DNA of 64,000 bases from Arthrobacter sp. SLBN-122 (GCF_006715165.1 NZ_VFMS01000001.1:806001-870000), one strand, 5' to 3'; shown: positions 42,010-51,454, counted from the first letter of the stretch. A program made the numbers and translations. Notes: a model not told the origin generated them from the letters alone.

Positions 42010-43425
42010 CTACCGGTACCCGTCCACGATCGCGGCAGCGATTTCCTTGTACGCCCGCCGCGTCTCCGGCTTCAGCACATCCAGGGTCACCAGGTCCCCG
42101 TCGGCCACGCCACGGTCGTGCGGGACGGCGATCAGTTCGCGGCAGATCCCGGAGAGGTGCTCCTCGATGGCGTCCTTGTCCACGCGGGAGGACACCTCGT
42201 CCTTGTCGGTGATCACCACGATTGCGTTGCGGGCCAGGTCCTCGTAGCCGTGGCTGGCCAGCCAGTGCAGGGTGCTCCGGGCCCGCTTGGCACCGGACAC
42301 GGCGTAGCCGGCGGCGATCACCAAGTTGTCCGCCGACTGCAGGATCCCGCTCATGGCATTGTGCGTCACGCCGGTACCGCAGTCAGTCAAAGCCACGGAG
42401 TAATAGCTGGAGATTAGCTTCCGGATCCGCAGGTACTCCTCGGCCGTCAGCGAGTCCGAGACCTCCGGGTCCTGCTCCCCCGCAATCAGGTGCAGCCGGC
42501 CGGCGTGGTGCATGTACCGGGCCAGCGCAGTCAGCGAATTGATGGACTCGATGTTTTCCAGCAGGTCCGTGATGGTCCGCGGGCTGGCCTGCTGGTAGAT
42601 GCCCTCGCCCAGCGCGCGTTCCACCAGGTCCCCGGAGTCCGGGTTGGCGTCGATGGCGCAGGGCGCGTCGCCACGGTATTCGGCCAGCGTCAGGCCCACG
42701 CCCACCGTGGTGGAGGTCTTGCCGATCCCGCCCTTGAGGCTGAGGATGGCGGTGTTGTAGCTGCCCTGGAGCTGACGCGAGATTCGACGGCCCAGCTCAT
42801 CCTCCTGGCGCTGCTTTGGCCCCGGGCCCAGGTTCCAGGCGCCGCCGGTCAGGTTGTACAGGGCGCCGCGGAAGCCGCCCACGGGCCGCGGCTTCTGTTC
42901 CTTGACGAACAGGCCGGGCGAGCTGATGAAGTCCGGCATGGGGCTCTCCGCGATGGCGTCGGCCACGGTGGGCCGGCTGCGGCGGAAGGCGGGGGTTTCG
43001 GCGGGAGCGTCCGACGCCGGCGCGGCAGCTTCAGGAGCCACCGCACCACGTGCGGAACGCGCCGTGGCGGCGGGCACCGAGGCGATGGGTTCCGGTGCAG
43101 AATCGGGAGCCGGCGCCCGGTCGGGCTGTGCAGGGGTGGACTGTGCAGGAGCCGACTCGGCGGGAGCCACTGGGGCAGGGGAAGGTGCGCGGGACGGCTT
43201 GGTCGCATCGGCCACAGCGGCTGCCTCCGCCCAGGAGGAGCGGCGCGTCAACGGCTTACCGGCGTCGTTTGAACTGGAAGGGGAAGGGGTTATTGCTGGC
43301 ATGGTTCCTGTCCAGGCATCCTGAAGTGTGCCGTCGGCACGACGAAGGTCGCGGCGTCGGCGCAGCTGCGGCTGCCCTGCATCCTCTGCTTGGGCGCCTG
43401 CATTCTGATCCGCCGGATCTGGCAT
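42010..43425 (-). CDS. EspI-like protein: Pro/Ala-rich region plus MinD/ParA ATPase
   Basis: 471 residues. The N-terminal ~200 residues are disordered, rich in Pro, Ala and Ser (KPSRAPSPAPVAPAESAPAQ and similar). The C-terminal ~260 residues are a SIMIBI-class ATPase with deviant Walker A LKGGIGKTSTTVGVGL, switch CAIDANPDSGDLVERAL, and Walker B-like SVALTDCGTGV, ending in a domain with VVITDKDEVSSRVDKDA. This layout matches mycobacterial EspI and related type VII secretion-associated ATPases. No ESX core genes (EccB-E, EsxA/B) are in the window, so the partner system is elsewhere or absent. GTPase/ATPase activity is inferred from motifs. Confidence 0.8.
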   Translation of the reverse strand: MPDPADQNAGAQAEDAGQPQLRRRRDLRRADGTLQDAWTGTMPAITPSPSSSNDAGKPLTRRSSWAEAAAVADATKPSRAPSPAPVAPAESAPAQSTPAQPDRAPAPDSAPEPIASVPAATARSARGAVAPEAAAPASDAPAETPAFRRSRPTVADAIAESPMPDFISSPGLFVKEQKPRPVGGFRGALYNLTGGAWNLGPGPKQRQEDELGRRISRQLQGSYNTAILSLKGGIGKTSTTVGVGLTLAEYRGDAPCAIDANPDSGDLVERALGEGIYQQASPRTITDLLENIESINSLTALARYMHHAGRLHLIAGEQDPEVSDSLTAEEYLRIRKLISSYYSVALTDCGTGVTHNAMSGILQSADNLVIAAGYAVSGAKRARSTLHWLASHGYEDLARNAIVVITDKDEVSSRVDKDAIEEHLSGICRELIAVPHDRGVADGDLVTLDVLKPETRRAYKEIAAAIVDGYR

Positions 43426-43525
43426 GTCTGTCCCCCCGGACGTTTCGGCAAACGGGTCTGCGGCACTGGTTCAATCAGTAAGTCTAGGGGGTCCGGCGGG
43501 AGCTCCTGCGCCCTTCAGCCGCAGC

Positions 43526-43645
43526 TCAGTGATGGATGAGCGCAGCTGAAACAACGGCGGCGGTGAGTACCAGGAGGACGGCAAGGATGGTGTAGCCCAC
43601 CCACTTGGGACGGCCTTTGTGGGGGTTAATGTCAACATAGGGCAT
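43526..43645 (-). CDS. Tiny membrane protein, 39 residues
   Basis: Reads MPYVDINPHKGRPKWVGYTI followed by LAVLLVLTAAVVSAALIHH: a short basic N-terminus and one transmembrane helix. The ATG is 2 bases after the stop of the upstream 52-residue gene, and its GAGGTAACC may act as the ribosome site. Unknown function; coupled pair with the preceding gene. Confidence 0.5.
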   Translation of the reverse strand: MPYVDINPHKGRPKWVGYTILAVLLVLTAAVVSAALIHH

Positions 43646-43647
43646 GG

Positions 43648-43806
43648 TCAGCGCTGGTTACCTCGGGGTGCGGGCCGGACGGGGATCCGGAGTGCGCGGC
43701 GCTTGAGCCGCAGCATCTGGTAGAGGACGGCGAAGGGAACCAAAAGGGTGCCCAGCAAAGCGGTCAGAGCCAGGGCGTAGTCCGAAATAGCCACAACGGC
43801 CTCCAT
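43648..43806 (-). CDS. Tiny membrane protein, 52 residues
   Basis: From ATG at 43806: MEAVVAISDYALALTALLGT, LLVPFAVLYQMLRLKRR, then a basic tail ALRIPVRPAPRGNQR. One transmembrane helix with a strongly basic cytoplasmic tail. The coding bias is good and it is arranged in tandem with the 39-residue gene. It may be a small subunit of a membrane complex; no family recognised. Confidence 0.5.
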   Translation of the reverse strand: MEAVVAISDYALALTALLGTLLVPFAVLYQMLRLKRRALRIPVRPAPRGNQR

Positions 43807-44161
43807 TGGTCAGTAGTGTTACTAATCCAAAACCCAACCATGAGACACCGAAATTGACAAATTGCGTCAAAACCTCAAGGTTTCTGCAAGACGCTGACTT
43901 CTCCCCGCACTTCACATGGTTCCCGGCCCTTGTGAAAGCGCATTCCCTATGTTTGAATCGTTCCATCTTCGGGATACGCGACACTTCAGCGGGCTGCGGG
44001 GCCACCACCCCTTCCCCCTGCGCACCAAGCCAGAGCCAACATTCCCGGCCATCTTTTGGTGAAGACAGCGCTTTGTCACATCGAAACGGGAAATCCCTGA
44101 AGGTTCTACCCGGAGCATTTCGCTAGATGAATCGACATACATACAAGGGAGTCATGTGCGC
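43807..44161. other. Divergent intergenic region
   Basis: About 350 bases between the tiny membrane genes and the beta-helix pseudogene. I see TTGACA (43854-43859) and a small palindrome AAACCTCAAGGTTT (43870-43883), but no gene, RNA or strong terminator. It probably holds promoters for both sides. Confidence 0.35.
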
Positions 44162-45722
44162 GTGAAAAACTCGAAGCGGATAGCTGCTGCAGTCGCCGGG
44201 GCCTGTGTCGTGGGGGCCCTGTTCGTCGTTGACCCCGCTCACGCGGGTGCGGCGGAACATCCGCAAGGTCCGGACCTGTCAGTGCTCGGTGCGATGGCGC
44301 CAGCGCCCTCACCGGATGCGCACGCTTATTTCATCTCGCCGGGCATAAGCGACAGCAACCCTGGAACAAAGGACGCTCCCTTAAGACGCTGATGAAAGCG
44401 CAGGCGGCAGCGTCTGCGGGAGATGTGGTCTACATCCGCGGGGGCATCTACAACCAGTTCGATATTCCCGAAACCAACAATCCGTTCGAGGACGTCTATC
44501 ACTACGTCAACATCAACAAGAGCGGGATCACCTACGCGGCATTCCCAGGGGACGATCGTCCGGTCTTCGATTTCAGCAACGTGCCCACCGATCAACGCGT
44601 GGCCGGCTTTCACATCGAAACGTCAGTGACGGGCGCGAACTTCGTTGGCTTCGATGTGACGGGGGTCAAAGTTGGCAACCAAAAGCAGTCGGAGGCCTTC
44701 AGGATTGCCGGCGGCGCCAACTTCGTGAACATGGCTGCCCATGACCACGAGGCAATCGGCTTCTACTACACGTTGGACGGAACGGGCGTTGTGCTGAACA
44801 GTGACTCGTACAACAATATCGGCCCCACTGCCCTGTCAGCCGGCAATACGGACGGCTTCGGTGCCCACGGCAAGAACGTCTGGTTCATCAATGATCGGGC
44901 GTGGCACAACAGTGATGACGGCTACGACAGCATCACCTCAGAAGGGCGGGTGGCCTACATCAACGACTGGTCCTTTGACCACCACGGCAACCAGAACGGT
45001 GTAGGTGACCAGAACGGCTTCAAGGTGGGCGGCTACGCGTACCGTACCACCGGGCTCCCTGATCCGATTCCACTGCACACCGTCATCAACTCCCTGTCGG
45101 CCGATAACGGCGCCAACAACTTCTACGCCAACCATCAGCCGGGACAATCGGCCTATTGGATCAACAACCGGCCTACAAGCCCGGGTACGGCGCCAATTTC
45201 AACATGCTGGAGCGCGTGAGCCCCACAAGTCCAGACAACATTCCCGGATACCGGGAGGTCCTGCACAACAACGTGGCCTACTCCGGCCCATTGACGTCAA
45301 ACGACAACACTGCGGCACAAAACGAGACGAACGATTCGTGGACGATTGATGGCGGCCTCAGCCTGGCTGCCGGTGACTTCGAGAGCCTCGATATGCAGCA
45401 ACTGACCGCTCCCTGGAAGCCGGACGGCGCCCTCCCCGACGTGTCGTTCATGAAGCCCGTGGCCGGCAGCGCGCTGCAAAAGTATGGATTGGGCTATCTC
45501 GCTGACAAGGACGATCTCTTTGCAACGCTGCAGAAGCTGGTGACCGCCTACAGCGGCTCCGGAGACATTGATAACCAAGGCCTGCGGGACAGCCTTTTGA
45601 ATAAGCTGCAGGACCATGAGCTGGCCGCCTTTACCCAGCAACTGAAGGCCCAGCGGCAAAAGCACATCAGTGAGTATGCCGTCGATACTCTGGTGCTGGT
45701 GGCGAACGCGATGCCATCGTAG
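44162..45722 (+). pseudogene. Secreted right-handed beta-helix (pectate lyase-like) protein, two -1 frameshifts
   Basis: Part 1 (44162 to about 44383, GTG start with AAGGGAG) encodes a Sec signal, VKNSKRIAAAVAGACVVGAL to AHAGAAEH, then AYFISPGISDSNPGTKDAP, typical of polysaccharide-degrading beta-helix enzymes. Part 2, in the next frame to about 45168, has DVVYIRGGIYNQF, FRIAGGANFVNMAAHDHEAI, DGFGAHGKNVWFINDRAWHN and a SDDGYD motif characteristic of pectate lyase family 9-like proteins. Part 3 to 45722 has GANFNMLERVSPTSPDNIPG and a helical C-terminus. Restoring one T near 44383 (CCCTTTAAG) and one base near 45169 rejoins everything into about 520 codons. Either it is recently inactivated or these are sequencing indels. 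Confidence 0.75.
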
Positions 45723-45850
45723 GGCTTGCCCCCCTGAAACCGCGGTGAAAGGTTGTCCGGGGCACACAGTACAAATGCCCCCGGATAACGGTCACGTGCT
45801 GCCGGGGTAGTCCAGCGAAGTATCGCCTTAGAGAATGCGGCTAACGGGTG

Positions 45851-46027
45851 CAGCAGGTCGTTGACGACGGCGGCACCGGCCTTCCGGACGGGGGCGACGG
45901 CGGGTGCCAGGACGTCCAGCAGCGGTTCCGCGGCTGCCCAGTCACCCCGGCACACGAGCGCCTCCGTGGTCTCGGCCATGGCTGTCAGGTGCAGGGCTCC
46001 CACCATGGTGGAAGTGACCTTGCCCAC
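45851..46027 (-). other. Possible fragment of a small helical (Hpt-like) gene
   Basis: The minus strand encodes KLAAWETSDAVGKVTSTMVG, ALHLTAMAETTEALVCRGDW, AAAEPLLDVLAPAVAPVRKA and GAAVVNDLL, with strong coding bias and an amphipathic helix pattern similar to the second half of Hpt-type or other four-helix domains. It lacks a proper start, follows the acyltransferase stop within the same strand, and runs into the beta-helix pseudogene. Probably a leftover gene fragment. Confidence 0.3.
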
Positions 46028-46084
46028 AGCATCTGAAGTTTCCCATGCAGCGAGCTTAACCGGCGTTTGGTCATTCCTCAGAAG

Positions 46085-48295
46085 TCATGGCTTCAAGGAT
46101 GCGGCCGGATCACCGTTTAGTGCTTCTGCCACGACAGCAGCCAGGGTATCGGTGTACTCGCCAACCATGTGGATGCCATCGACGCGAACAGGGTGGTTTC
46201 CGATGTAGGGCGGGCACACCGCAGTCGGTGTGCAGAACCAGTTGGATACGTCGATGTAGCGTACCGGCACGTTGGCCTTGGCTTCCGCTTCAACGGCAGC
46301 CTTTTCGCGTGCAGTGACTTTCCACCAGAAGTCGGAGATTTGCGCCGTACATGTCTGGGGCGTGCTACCAGCTACAGCGCAATCGTTCAGATTAGGGCCA
46401 CGAGGCGGAACGCTAAGCATGGCGATCTTGCTCGAAGTGCCCAATTTCGACAGGCTGTCTCGGCCGCCAGTTTCCCACTCTGCCATGGCTGCTGCCACGT
46501 CCTTGCCGGCAACTGTGTTACCGATGGAGTCAAGATTGGCGACGATTACCAAGGCGGGCCTGTGCTCGGCGACGTAGGCAAATGAAGCGGCTCGGTGCGA
46601 CCCGCAAGCTTCCTGATCCTTGTTGGCCAGCGTCACGGCAAAGACTGGGCAGGCGGACCTGGTCAACATTTCGATGCGATAGCCCTGCGGTTCAAGGGCC
46701 CCGCGAATGGCTGGCATCCAACTAGCGGCCATGCTGTCCCCCAAGACGACTGCAACCTTGGAGGACTTCTTGTCGCCGTACACGCAGTCGGCGCCCCATT
46801 TCTCGGCTGGCACTGTGAGGCAGCGATCCGTGTACACCTCCGGCGCCCACGAGGAGTTTCCAAGAGAATCGAGAGAGGGGCTGAGCTCGGGCCACGCGGT
46901 GCTGGTCAGGGAAGCAGCAATCTTGTCTTGCACTCCTTGTACAGCCGGACTGAACATTGGCGCAGCAACATTGGCAGCCCCTGAGGGTCTGGGTGCCGCG
47001 ACGTAAGCAGCCGACGATGGCGTTTCCTGAGGCGTCAGAGCTAACAGTGAGGTACCGCCGGTTATTACAGCAAGTACAGCGAGACCAATATAGGCGGCCT
47101 TGCTAGATACTCCAGCCCCAAGCTGCATGCGAGGCAGGCGGAACGGACGGTGCGTGCGGGGACGCCTCTTCCTGCTGGCGTCGAGCCAAGAGGATCGGCG
47201 AATCTTGTCCTCCACGAAGTGGTACGACAAGACTGAAAGGCCGACAGACATCGCGAGTGCAAGATAGAAATAGATTGGTTGCGTTGCCGGGACATAGGCC
47301 GTCAGGAGGATTATGACCGGCCAGTGCCAAAGGTATAGCGAGTATGAGATGTCGCCGATGTAGCCTGCTACCCGGTTTGTCAGCGGTTTCAGGAAGTCCC
47401 GGGAGCTTCCGGTTCCCGAAACGATAACCAGTGCCGTCGCTAAAACCGGGAGTCCTGCCCACGGGGCAGGAAAAGTCGATTCTGGGGTGATGATGAACAA
47501 ACTGGCTATAATGCCAGCCAGACCAGACCATCCTAGGGCGGGTCGGATCGCTTGGGGTATCCGTGCAAGGAGACCAACCGAGGCGGCGAGAATTGCGCCG
47601 ACACCGAGTTCCCAAGCCCTGGAGACGGTCGAAAAGTATGCCCAAGAAGGCGATGTTGCGGACTCATGCATGGCCCATATAAAGGAGCCTGCCGTGAGGA
47701 GGACAAGAGCGGTAAGGAGAAAAGTCTTCCGTACCCTCTGCTGCCGCACAGACTTGAAGCCGAAACCAAGAATCACGACCATCACTATCGGCCACACCAT
47801 GTAGTACTGCTCTTCGACAGCGAGGGACCAGTAGTGCTGCAAAGGTGAAACAGGCCCTTGGTTCTGCATGTAGTCGGTGCCCACGAGAGCCAGATGCCAG
47901 TTCGCGGCAAAGAATAATGACCAGATAGCGTCAACAGCCACTGCCTGCGCCCTGGTCGCTGTGTAGATCGACCACGATGCAGCCACGGTGACAGCAAGGA
48001 CCAAGACGGCAACAGGTGTGATGCGCCGAATTCGACGGCGGTAGAAGTCAACGAATGAAATCCGCCCAGACCTGGCATGTTCCTTGATGAGCAATCCAGT
48101 GATCAGGAAGCCCGAGATCACGAAGAAGACATCAACACCAACGAAGCCACCCGCCGGAAGCTTGAACAGGTGGTCTGCGATAACAGACAGGACGGCTAAG
48201 GCGCGAAGGCCCTGAATATCGAGCCGCTGAAGCGATTTCCCCGGCTCGGCTCTCGCCGCCGTGGCACGCCCGATCGCGGTCGCGGAACTATCCAT
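46085..48295 (-). CDS. OafA/YrhL-type O-acyltransferase with C-terminal SGNH domain
   Basis: 736 residues from ATG at 48295 (GGGGGA 5 bases upstream). The acyltransferase-3 domain (residues ~20-400) has LDIQGLRALAVLSVIADHLF with the catalytic region, GGFVGVDVFFVISGFLITGL, FYRRRIRRITPVAVLVL and YSLYLWHWPVIILLTAYVP. An extracytoplasmic SGNH/GDSL-like domain follows after a further helix near residue 415: VVLGDSMAASWMPAIRG has the nucleophile Ser, VIVANLDSIG gives the block-III-like Asn, and the C-terminus has VDGIHM with the Asp-x-x-His pair. Such proteins O-acetylate extracellular polysaccharides or peptidoglycan. It probably modifies the polymer made by the surrounding locus. Confidence 0.9.
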   Translation of the reverse strand: MDSSATAIGRATAARAEPGKSLQRLDIQGLRALAVLSVIADHLFKLPAGGFVGVDVFFVISGFLITGLLIKEHARSGRISFVDFYRRRIRRITPVAVLVLAVTVAASWSIYTATRAQAVAVDAIWSLFFAANWHLALVGTDYMQNQGPVSPLQHYWSLAVEEQYYMVWPIVMVVILGFGFKSVRQQRVRKTFLLTALVLLTAGSFIWAMHESATSPSWAYFSTVSRAWELGVGAILAASVGLLARIPQAIRPALGWSGLAGIIASLFIITPESTFPAPWAGLPVLATALVIVSGTGSSRDFLKPLTNRVAGYIGDISYSLYLWHWPVIILLTAYVPATQPIYFYLALAMSVGLSVLSYHFVEDKIRRSSWLDASRKRRPRTHRPFRLPRMQLGAGVSSKAAYIGLAVLAVITGGTSLLALTPQETPSSAAYVAAPRPSGAANVAAPMFSPAVQGVQDKIAASLTSTAWPELSPSLDSLGNSSWAPEVYTDRCLTVPAEKWGADCVYGDKKSSKVAVVLGDSMAASWMPAIRGALEPQGYRIEMLTRSACPVFAVTLANKDQEACGSHRAASFAYVAEHRPALVIVANLDSIGNTVAGKDVAAAMAEWETGGRDSLSKLGTSSKIAMLSVPPRGPNLNDCAVAGSTPQTCTAQISDFWWKVTAREKAAVEAEAKANVPVRYIDVSNWFCTPTAVCPPYIGNHPVRVDGIHMVGEYTDTLAAVVAEALNGDPAASLKP

Positions 48296-48312
48296 TGTTT
48301 TCCCCCAGAAGA

Positions 48313-48935
48313 AATAAGACCTACGGGCCATTCTACGGCTTGGACGGCATCAATCACGTCGCTGGTATCCGGGGTGTGGACATTGCCGACAACAGGTTCT
48401 ACCAGAACGACAACATGCCAGCCGATAACATCTACCGGTGGTTGACACTCTGGCACCTCGGTTTCGTCGCTCAGCATCGATTCAAACCTCAACAACGGGC
48501 GAGCATCGAACTTCCGGGACAAGTTCATTCTGAACATTGCTCCGACACTGACCTCCGCCGCTTGGAACAGCATCACTGGCAATGCGGGTCTTCATTTGCC
48601 AGTGTTCTTTCGGGCAGCACTCCGCCAAAACCGGATTCATGTATCGAACACGGCCATCAACAACGACACTTCCAATGTGTGGAGTGACAACATCAACTCC
48701 GCCGCATTCAATGGCGACTGCACCACGAAGTGGATGGTCATCCCACTTTTCCTCGCGGGCGCTCCGGTGGCTGCCATTGTTACGCAAGCAAGTGCTGACG
48801 CGACCAGGCCCTTTTACGGCCCTATACGTTGAGGTGGATGCCTCCAACATCACGGTCAAGCACACTACAGCACCAGCCAGCGGGACCAATAACGTTAAGC
48901 TGAACTGGTTTGCGTCGATCTGGACTCGGTACTAG
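48313..48935 (+). pseudogene. Degraded beta-helix or related secreted protein gene, C-terminal part
   Basis: The plus strand has protein-like segments in three successive frames: GIRGVDIADNRFYQNDNMPA and DNIYRW (to about 48445), then SLSIDSNLNNGRASNFRDKF, ILNIAPTLTSAAWNSITGNA, HVSNTAINNDTSNVWSDNIN and SAAFNGDC (to about 48810), and finally LYVEVDASNITVKHTTAPAS ending NWFASIWTRY. Asn/Asp/Ser-rich beta-strand repeats fit a right-handed parallel beta-helix, such as a polysaccharide-degrading or tail-spike-type protein. The 5' portion is missing and at least two frameshifts are present, so this is a remnant overlapping the divergent acyltransferase start. Confidence 0.6.
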
Positions 48936-48995
48936 CAGCGGTGGGCGCGGGTCTTCGTGGTGTAGGCTCGCGCTCCCACCTGCTAGCGTGATGGC

Positions 48996-50462
48996 ATGTT
49001 CGCGGTAACTATTGGGGGCGCCTTCGCGCTTGTTCTCGGCCTGTTCTTCGCTTTGGGGCCGATCATGGGGGCGGTTGCTGCAGCAGGCGTCATAGCTCTG
49101 GCGATGCTGACGATGCGCCCAGCGTGGACCGCGTACGTTGCCATTATTCTGGGGGTGACTGCCTTCCCTGCCTTCATCCCGTATAGCGTCCAGCTCGGCT
49201 CAACTACGGTCTTCATGTTCGAGCCGTTCCTGTTCATGGCCGCCGCATGGGCAATCGCCACGCACCCGGCCATCTCCAGAGCGAAGACCAGGGCAACCCT
49301 ACTCGCGGCCTTACTGGGGTGCGCGGGCGTGGCTGGAATTGCTCTAAAGTACCCAACCATTGAAGTGATCAGCGATGGCCGCGGACTGCTAACCGTGCTC
49401 TTGTCCATGGTCGTTGCATCACGAATCTTTGGAACGCCCGAAGCGACGGCCGCCCTTCTCGTCCTTCGTTACTCGCTCTGGACCTCTCTCGGCGTCATCG
49501 CACTTTCGATGGTTCTGAAATTCAAGCTGGCTGGCAGGACAGAAGCTGCCGCATTGTTCCTGTCGAGCTCGGGCGCCGGCACGAGTGATTCAACCAGGTT
49601 CCTCACCGCCGCTACGGAGATTTCCGTACTCGTCCTGTGTGCCACGCTCGCCCTCGTCGTAGTCGGTCGAGCAACCTTGCGGCAGGTCAACCCCTACCTC
49701 GTGCCAGCTCTGCTGATGACATTCCTGGGCTTCTCTCGGAACAGCTTTCTTGCCGTCGGCATGGCCGTCATCTTTGCCGTCGTGGCGGCCCGGACCATCA
49801 AGCCCGTGACCGTGGCCGCCCGGCTGTCCATCTTGGTAGGGATCCCAATTTTGATCCTCTGGCTTGCCCACACCGCCATTGGAATTCCAGGAGGGGACTT
49901 CGTCGTCACCCAGGTCAACGCCTTCATGTCCCGAGTAGTGGATGGACTGGATACCTCAACCCTCAACGATGACACCTCAGTGCAGGCTCGTATCAACGAA
50001 GACGCTTACCTCATGCAAGCCATCGGCCAATCACCAGTGGTTGGCCACGGCTTCGGTTACGCCTATCGACCAGCCGTTGGGCCGGTTGGTAGCTTCTCCG
50101 CCACGAAGGGCCAGTACTACGGCCACAACTTCTACCTCTGGATCACCGTCAAGACAGGGCTATTTGGGCTCGGCGCCTTCTTCATCATCGCCATGGCACC
50201 GGTCCTGGCCTGCCTTCGTAGCCGGACTTCTGAAACTCTGGCCCTGGGTTCCGCCGGCGCAGGCCTGCTGCTTTCCATTGCATTCGCACCCTTCCCAAAC
50301 GACGTGAGCAACGGCGGCAGCATAGCAGTAGGGCTCCTGCTTGGCGCGCTCATCACAGCCGTCTACAAGAGCGACAACTCGCTAACGTCCGGCCTTGGAC
50401 AGAACATCGGGGCACTTGTAGACCAAGGCGATGCCCGCAAACTGGTCAGCCGAGTCCACTGA
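48996..50462 (+). CDS. Polysaccharide polymerase / O-antigen ligase (Wzy-like)
   Basis: 488 residues with about 11 helices. The C-terminal half contains the Wzy_C/O-antigen ligase features: a large extracytoplasmic loop with VQARINEDAYLMQAIGQSPV, VGHGFGYAYRPA and KGQYYGHNFYLWITVKTGLF (the conserved His-Asn in GHNFYLW). Helix LLMTFLGFSRNSFLAVGMAV carries the other family element. It polymerises lipid-linked repeat units or transfers them at the outer face of the membrane. Together with the flippase and Wzz/kinase downstream it makes a Wzx/Wzy-dependent assembly pathway. ATG at 48996; no clear Shine-Dalgarno sequence (CTAGCGTG upstream). Confidence 0.85.
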   Translation: MFAVTIGGAFALVLGLFFALGPIMGAVAAAGVIALAMLTMRPAWTAYVAIILGVTAFPAFIPYSVQLGSTTVFMFEPFLFMAAAWAIATHPAISRAKTRATLLAALLGCAGVAGIALKYPTIEVISDGRGLLTVLLSMVVASRIFGTPEATAALLVLRYSLWTSLGVIALSMVLKFKLAGRTEAAALFLSSSGAGTSDSTRFLTAATEISVLVLCATLALVVVGRATLRQVNPYLVPALLMTFLGFSRNSFLAVGMAVIFAVVAARTIKPVTVAARLSILVGIPILILWLAHTAIGIPGGDFVVTQVNAFMSRVVDGLDTSTLNDDTSVQARINEDAYLMQAIGQSPVVGHGFGYAYRPAVGPVGSFSATKGQYYGHNFYLWITVKTGLFGLGAFFIIAMAPVLACLRSRTSETLALGSAGAGLLLSIAFAPFPNDVSNGGSIAVGLLLGALITAVYKSDNSLTSGLGQNIGALVDQGDARKLVSRVH

Positions 50463-50713
50463 CGCGCCACGGGCGACGAGAAAGCGCTGACTTCATCCGT
50501 CGAGCTGCCGCCCTTGTACATTTTGCAGATCTCGTCCCCGGCGACATTGAGTTGGGCGCCTAACTGGCGGGCAGCAGCGGTTGCGCGGCCTCGGTGTAGC
50601 TCATCCCAGAACACGAGCGCGCCAACCATGAGCACCTTGACCAGCGGCGTGTCCAGGTTTGTCCCCGTCAATTCTAATCTCTGAAGAACACCCGGTCGAG
50701 CCGGGCTCGCCGG

Positions 50714-51301
50714 TCAGATAAACCAGGGGGCGTGACTGCGGGCATTCGTCCACTCATAGGACAGGTCCGCGGTTCGCTGCCCGATCTTCTTTGCCGGGAT
50801 GCCCCCAACCACCGTATACGGCGCAACATCTTTCGTGACTACGGAGTTGGCCGCCACAACGGCACCCTGCCCGATGGTCACGCCGGGCAGGACGGTGGCG
50901 CGGAAGCTGATCCATGCACGGTCACCGATCACGATGGGGCCACCTGACGTGGCAAAGCTGGGGCTGTTGTAGTCGTGTTGGAGAGTCCAGAGAGCGACCT
51001 CGCTGGAGAAGTTCACGTTCTTCCCGATAGTGATCCCCTCACGCCCGTCCAGAGTGGCCCACATGCCGATAATTGAACCGGCGCCGACGCTGATGTTCTG
51101 CGCGTCACGGACCTCCCGCCAGCGGTACAGCTTGGCCGTGGGGGCGACCTTCATCCCCATGAGCTTCGCGCCCAGGGTGCGGAGCGCGCCAGAGGGGATG
51201 CTGCCCACGACTTCCCCGGCTGCAAAAGCTGCGCCGGATCTTGCACCGCGGAGCTTAGGCCATATAGACGTGGATTTAAGCGCGCTCTTGAGAATCCCCA
51301 T
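50714..51301 (-). CDS. Hexapeptide-repeat (left-handed beta-helix) acetyltransferase
   Basis: 195 residues from ATG at 51301; another ATG at 51334 is possible. The beta-helix repeats follow the [LIV]-G-x4 pattern: ISVGAGSIIGMWATLDGREG, ITIGKNVNFSSEVALWTLQH, PIVIGDRAWISFRATVLPGV, TIGQGAVVAANSVVTKDVAP and YTVVGGIPAKKIGQR. It matches sugar O-acetyltransferases using acetyl-CoA (active-site HD in LQHD). It probably decorates exopolysaccharide building blocks. A TATAAT element is only six bases upstream of the ATG (51308-51313), which would give a leaderless mRNA. The 250 bases between this gene and the polymerase hold only a fragmentary minus-strand reading frame. Confidence 0.85.
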   Translation of the reverse strand: MGILKSALKSTSIWPKLRGARSGAAFAAGEVVGSIPSGALRTLGAKLMGMKVAPTAKLYRWREVRDAQNISVGAGSIIGMWATLDGREGITIGKNVNFSSEVALWTLQHDYNSPSFATSGGPIVIGDRAWISFRATVLPGVTIGQGAVVAANSVVTKDVAPYTVVGGIPAKKIGQRTADLSYEWTNARSHAPWFI

Positions 51302-51307
51302 GCGTGA

Positions 51308-51313
51308 ATTATA
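51308..51313 (-). promoter_or_regulatory. Perfect -10 element TATAAT adjacent to a start codon
   Basis: On the minus strand TATAAT is followed by TCACGC and then ATG. With initiation 6-7 bases downstream, transcription would begin at the start codon and give a leaderless message, common in actinobacteria. No well-placed -35 hexamer is obvious. Confidence 0.4.
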
Positions 51314-51454
51314 TGGGGTCAATATGACTGGCATTGTCCATGCTTTCGTCCTCCGGCGGAACGTTGATTATCCCCAAGGGGCAGTACGGTTCCTGTCAGC
51401 TCCGAAAACGTTCCAGCCGGTGTCTGGATTACTGGCGAGGGCTATAACTGCTCC

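Noticed and set aside
50363..50671. Minus-strand reading frame overlapping the polymerase end
   Set aside because: The first half has some protein-like character, but it overlaps a well-supported gene and no family is recognisable; too weak to call.
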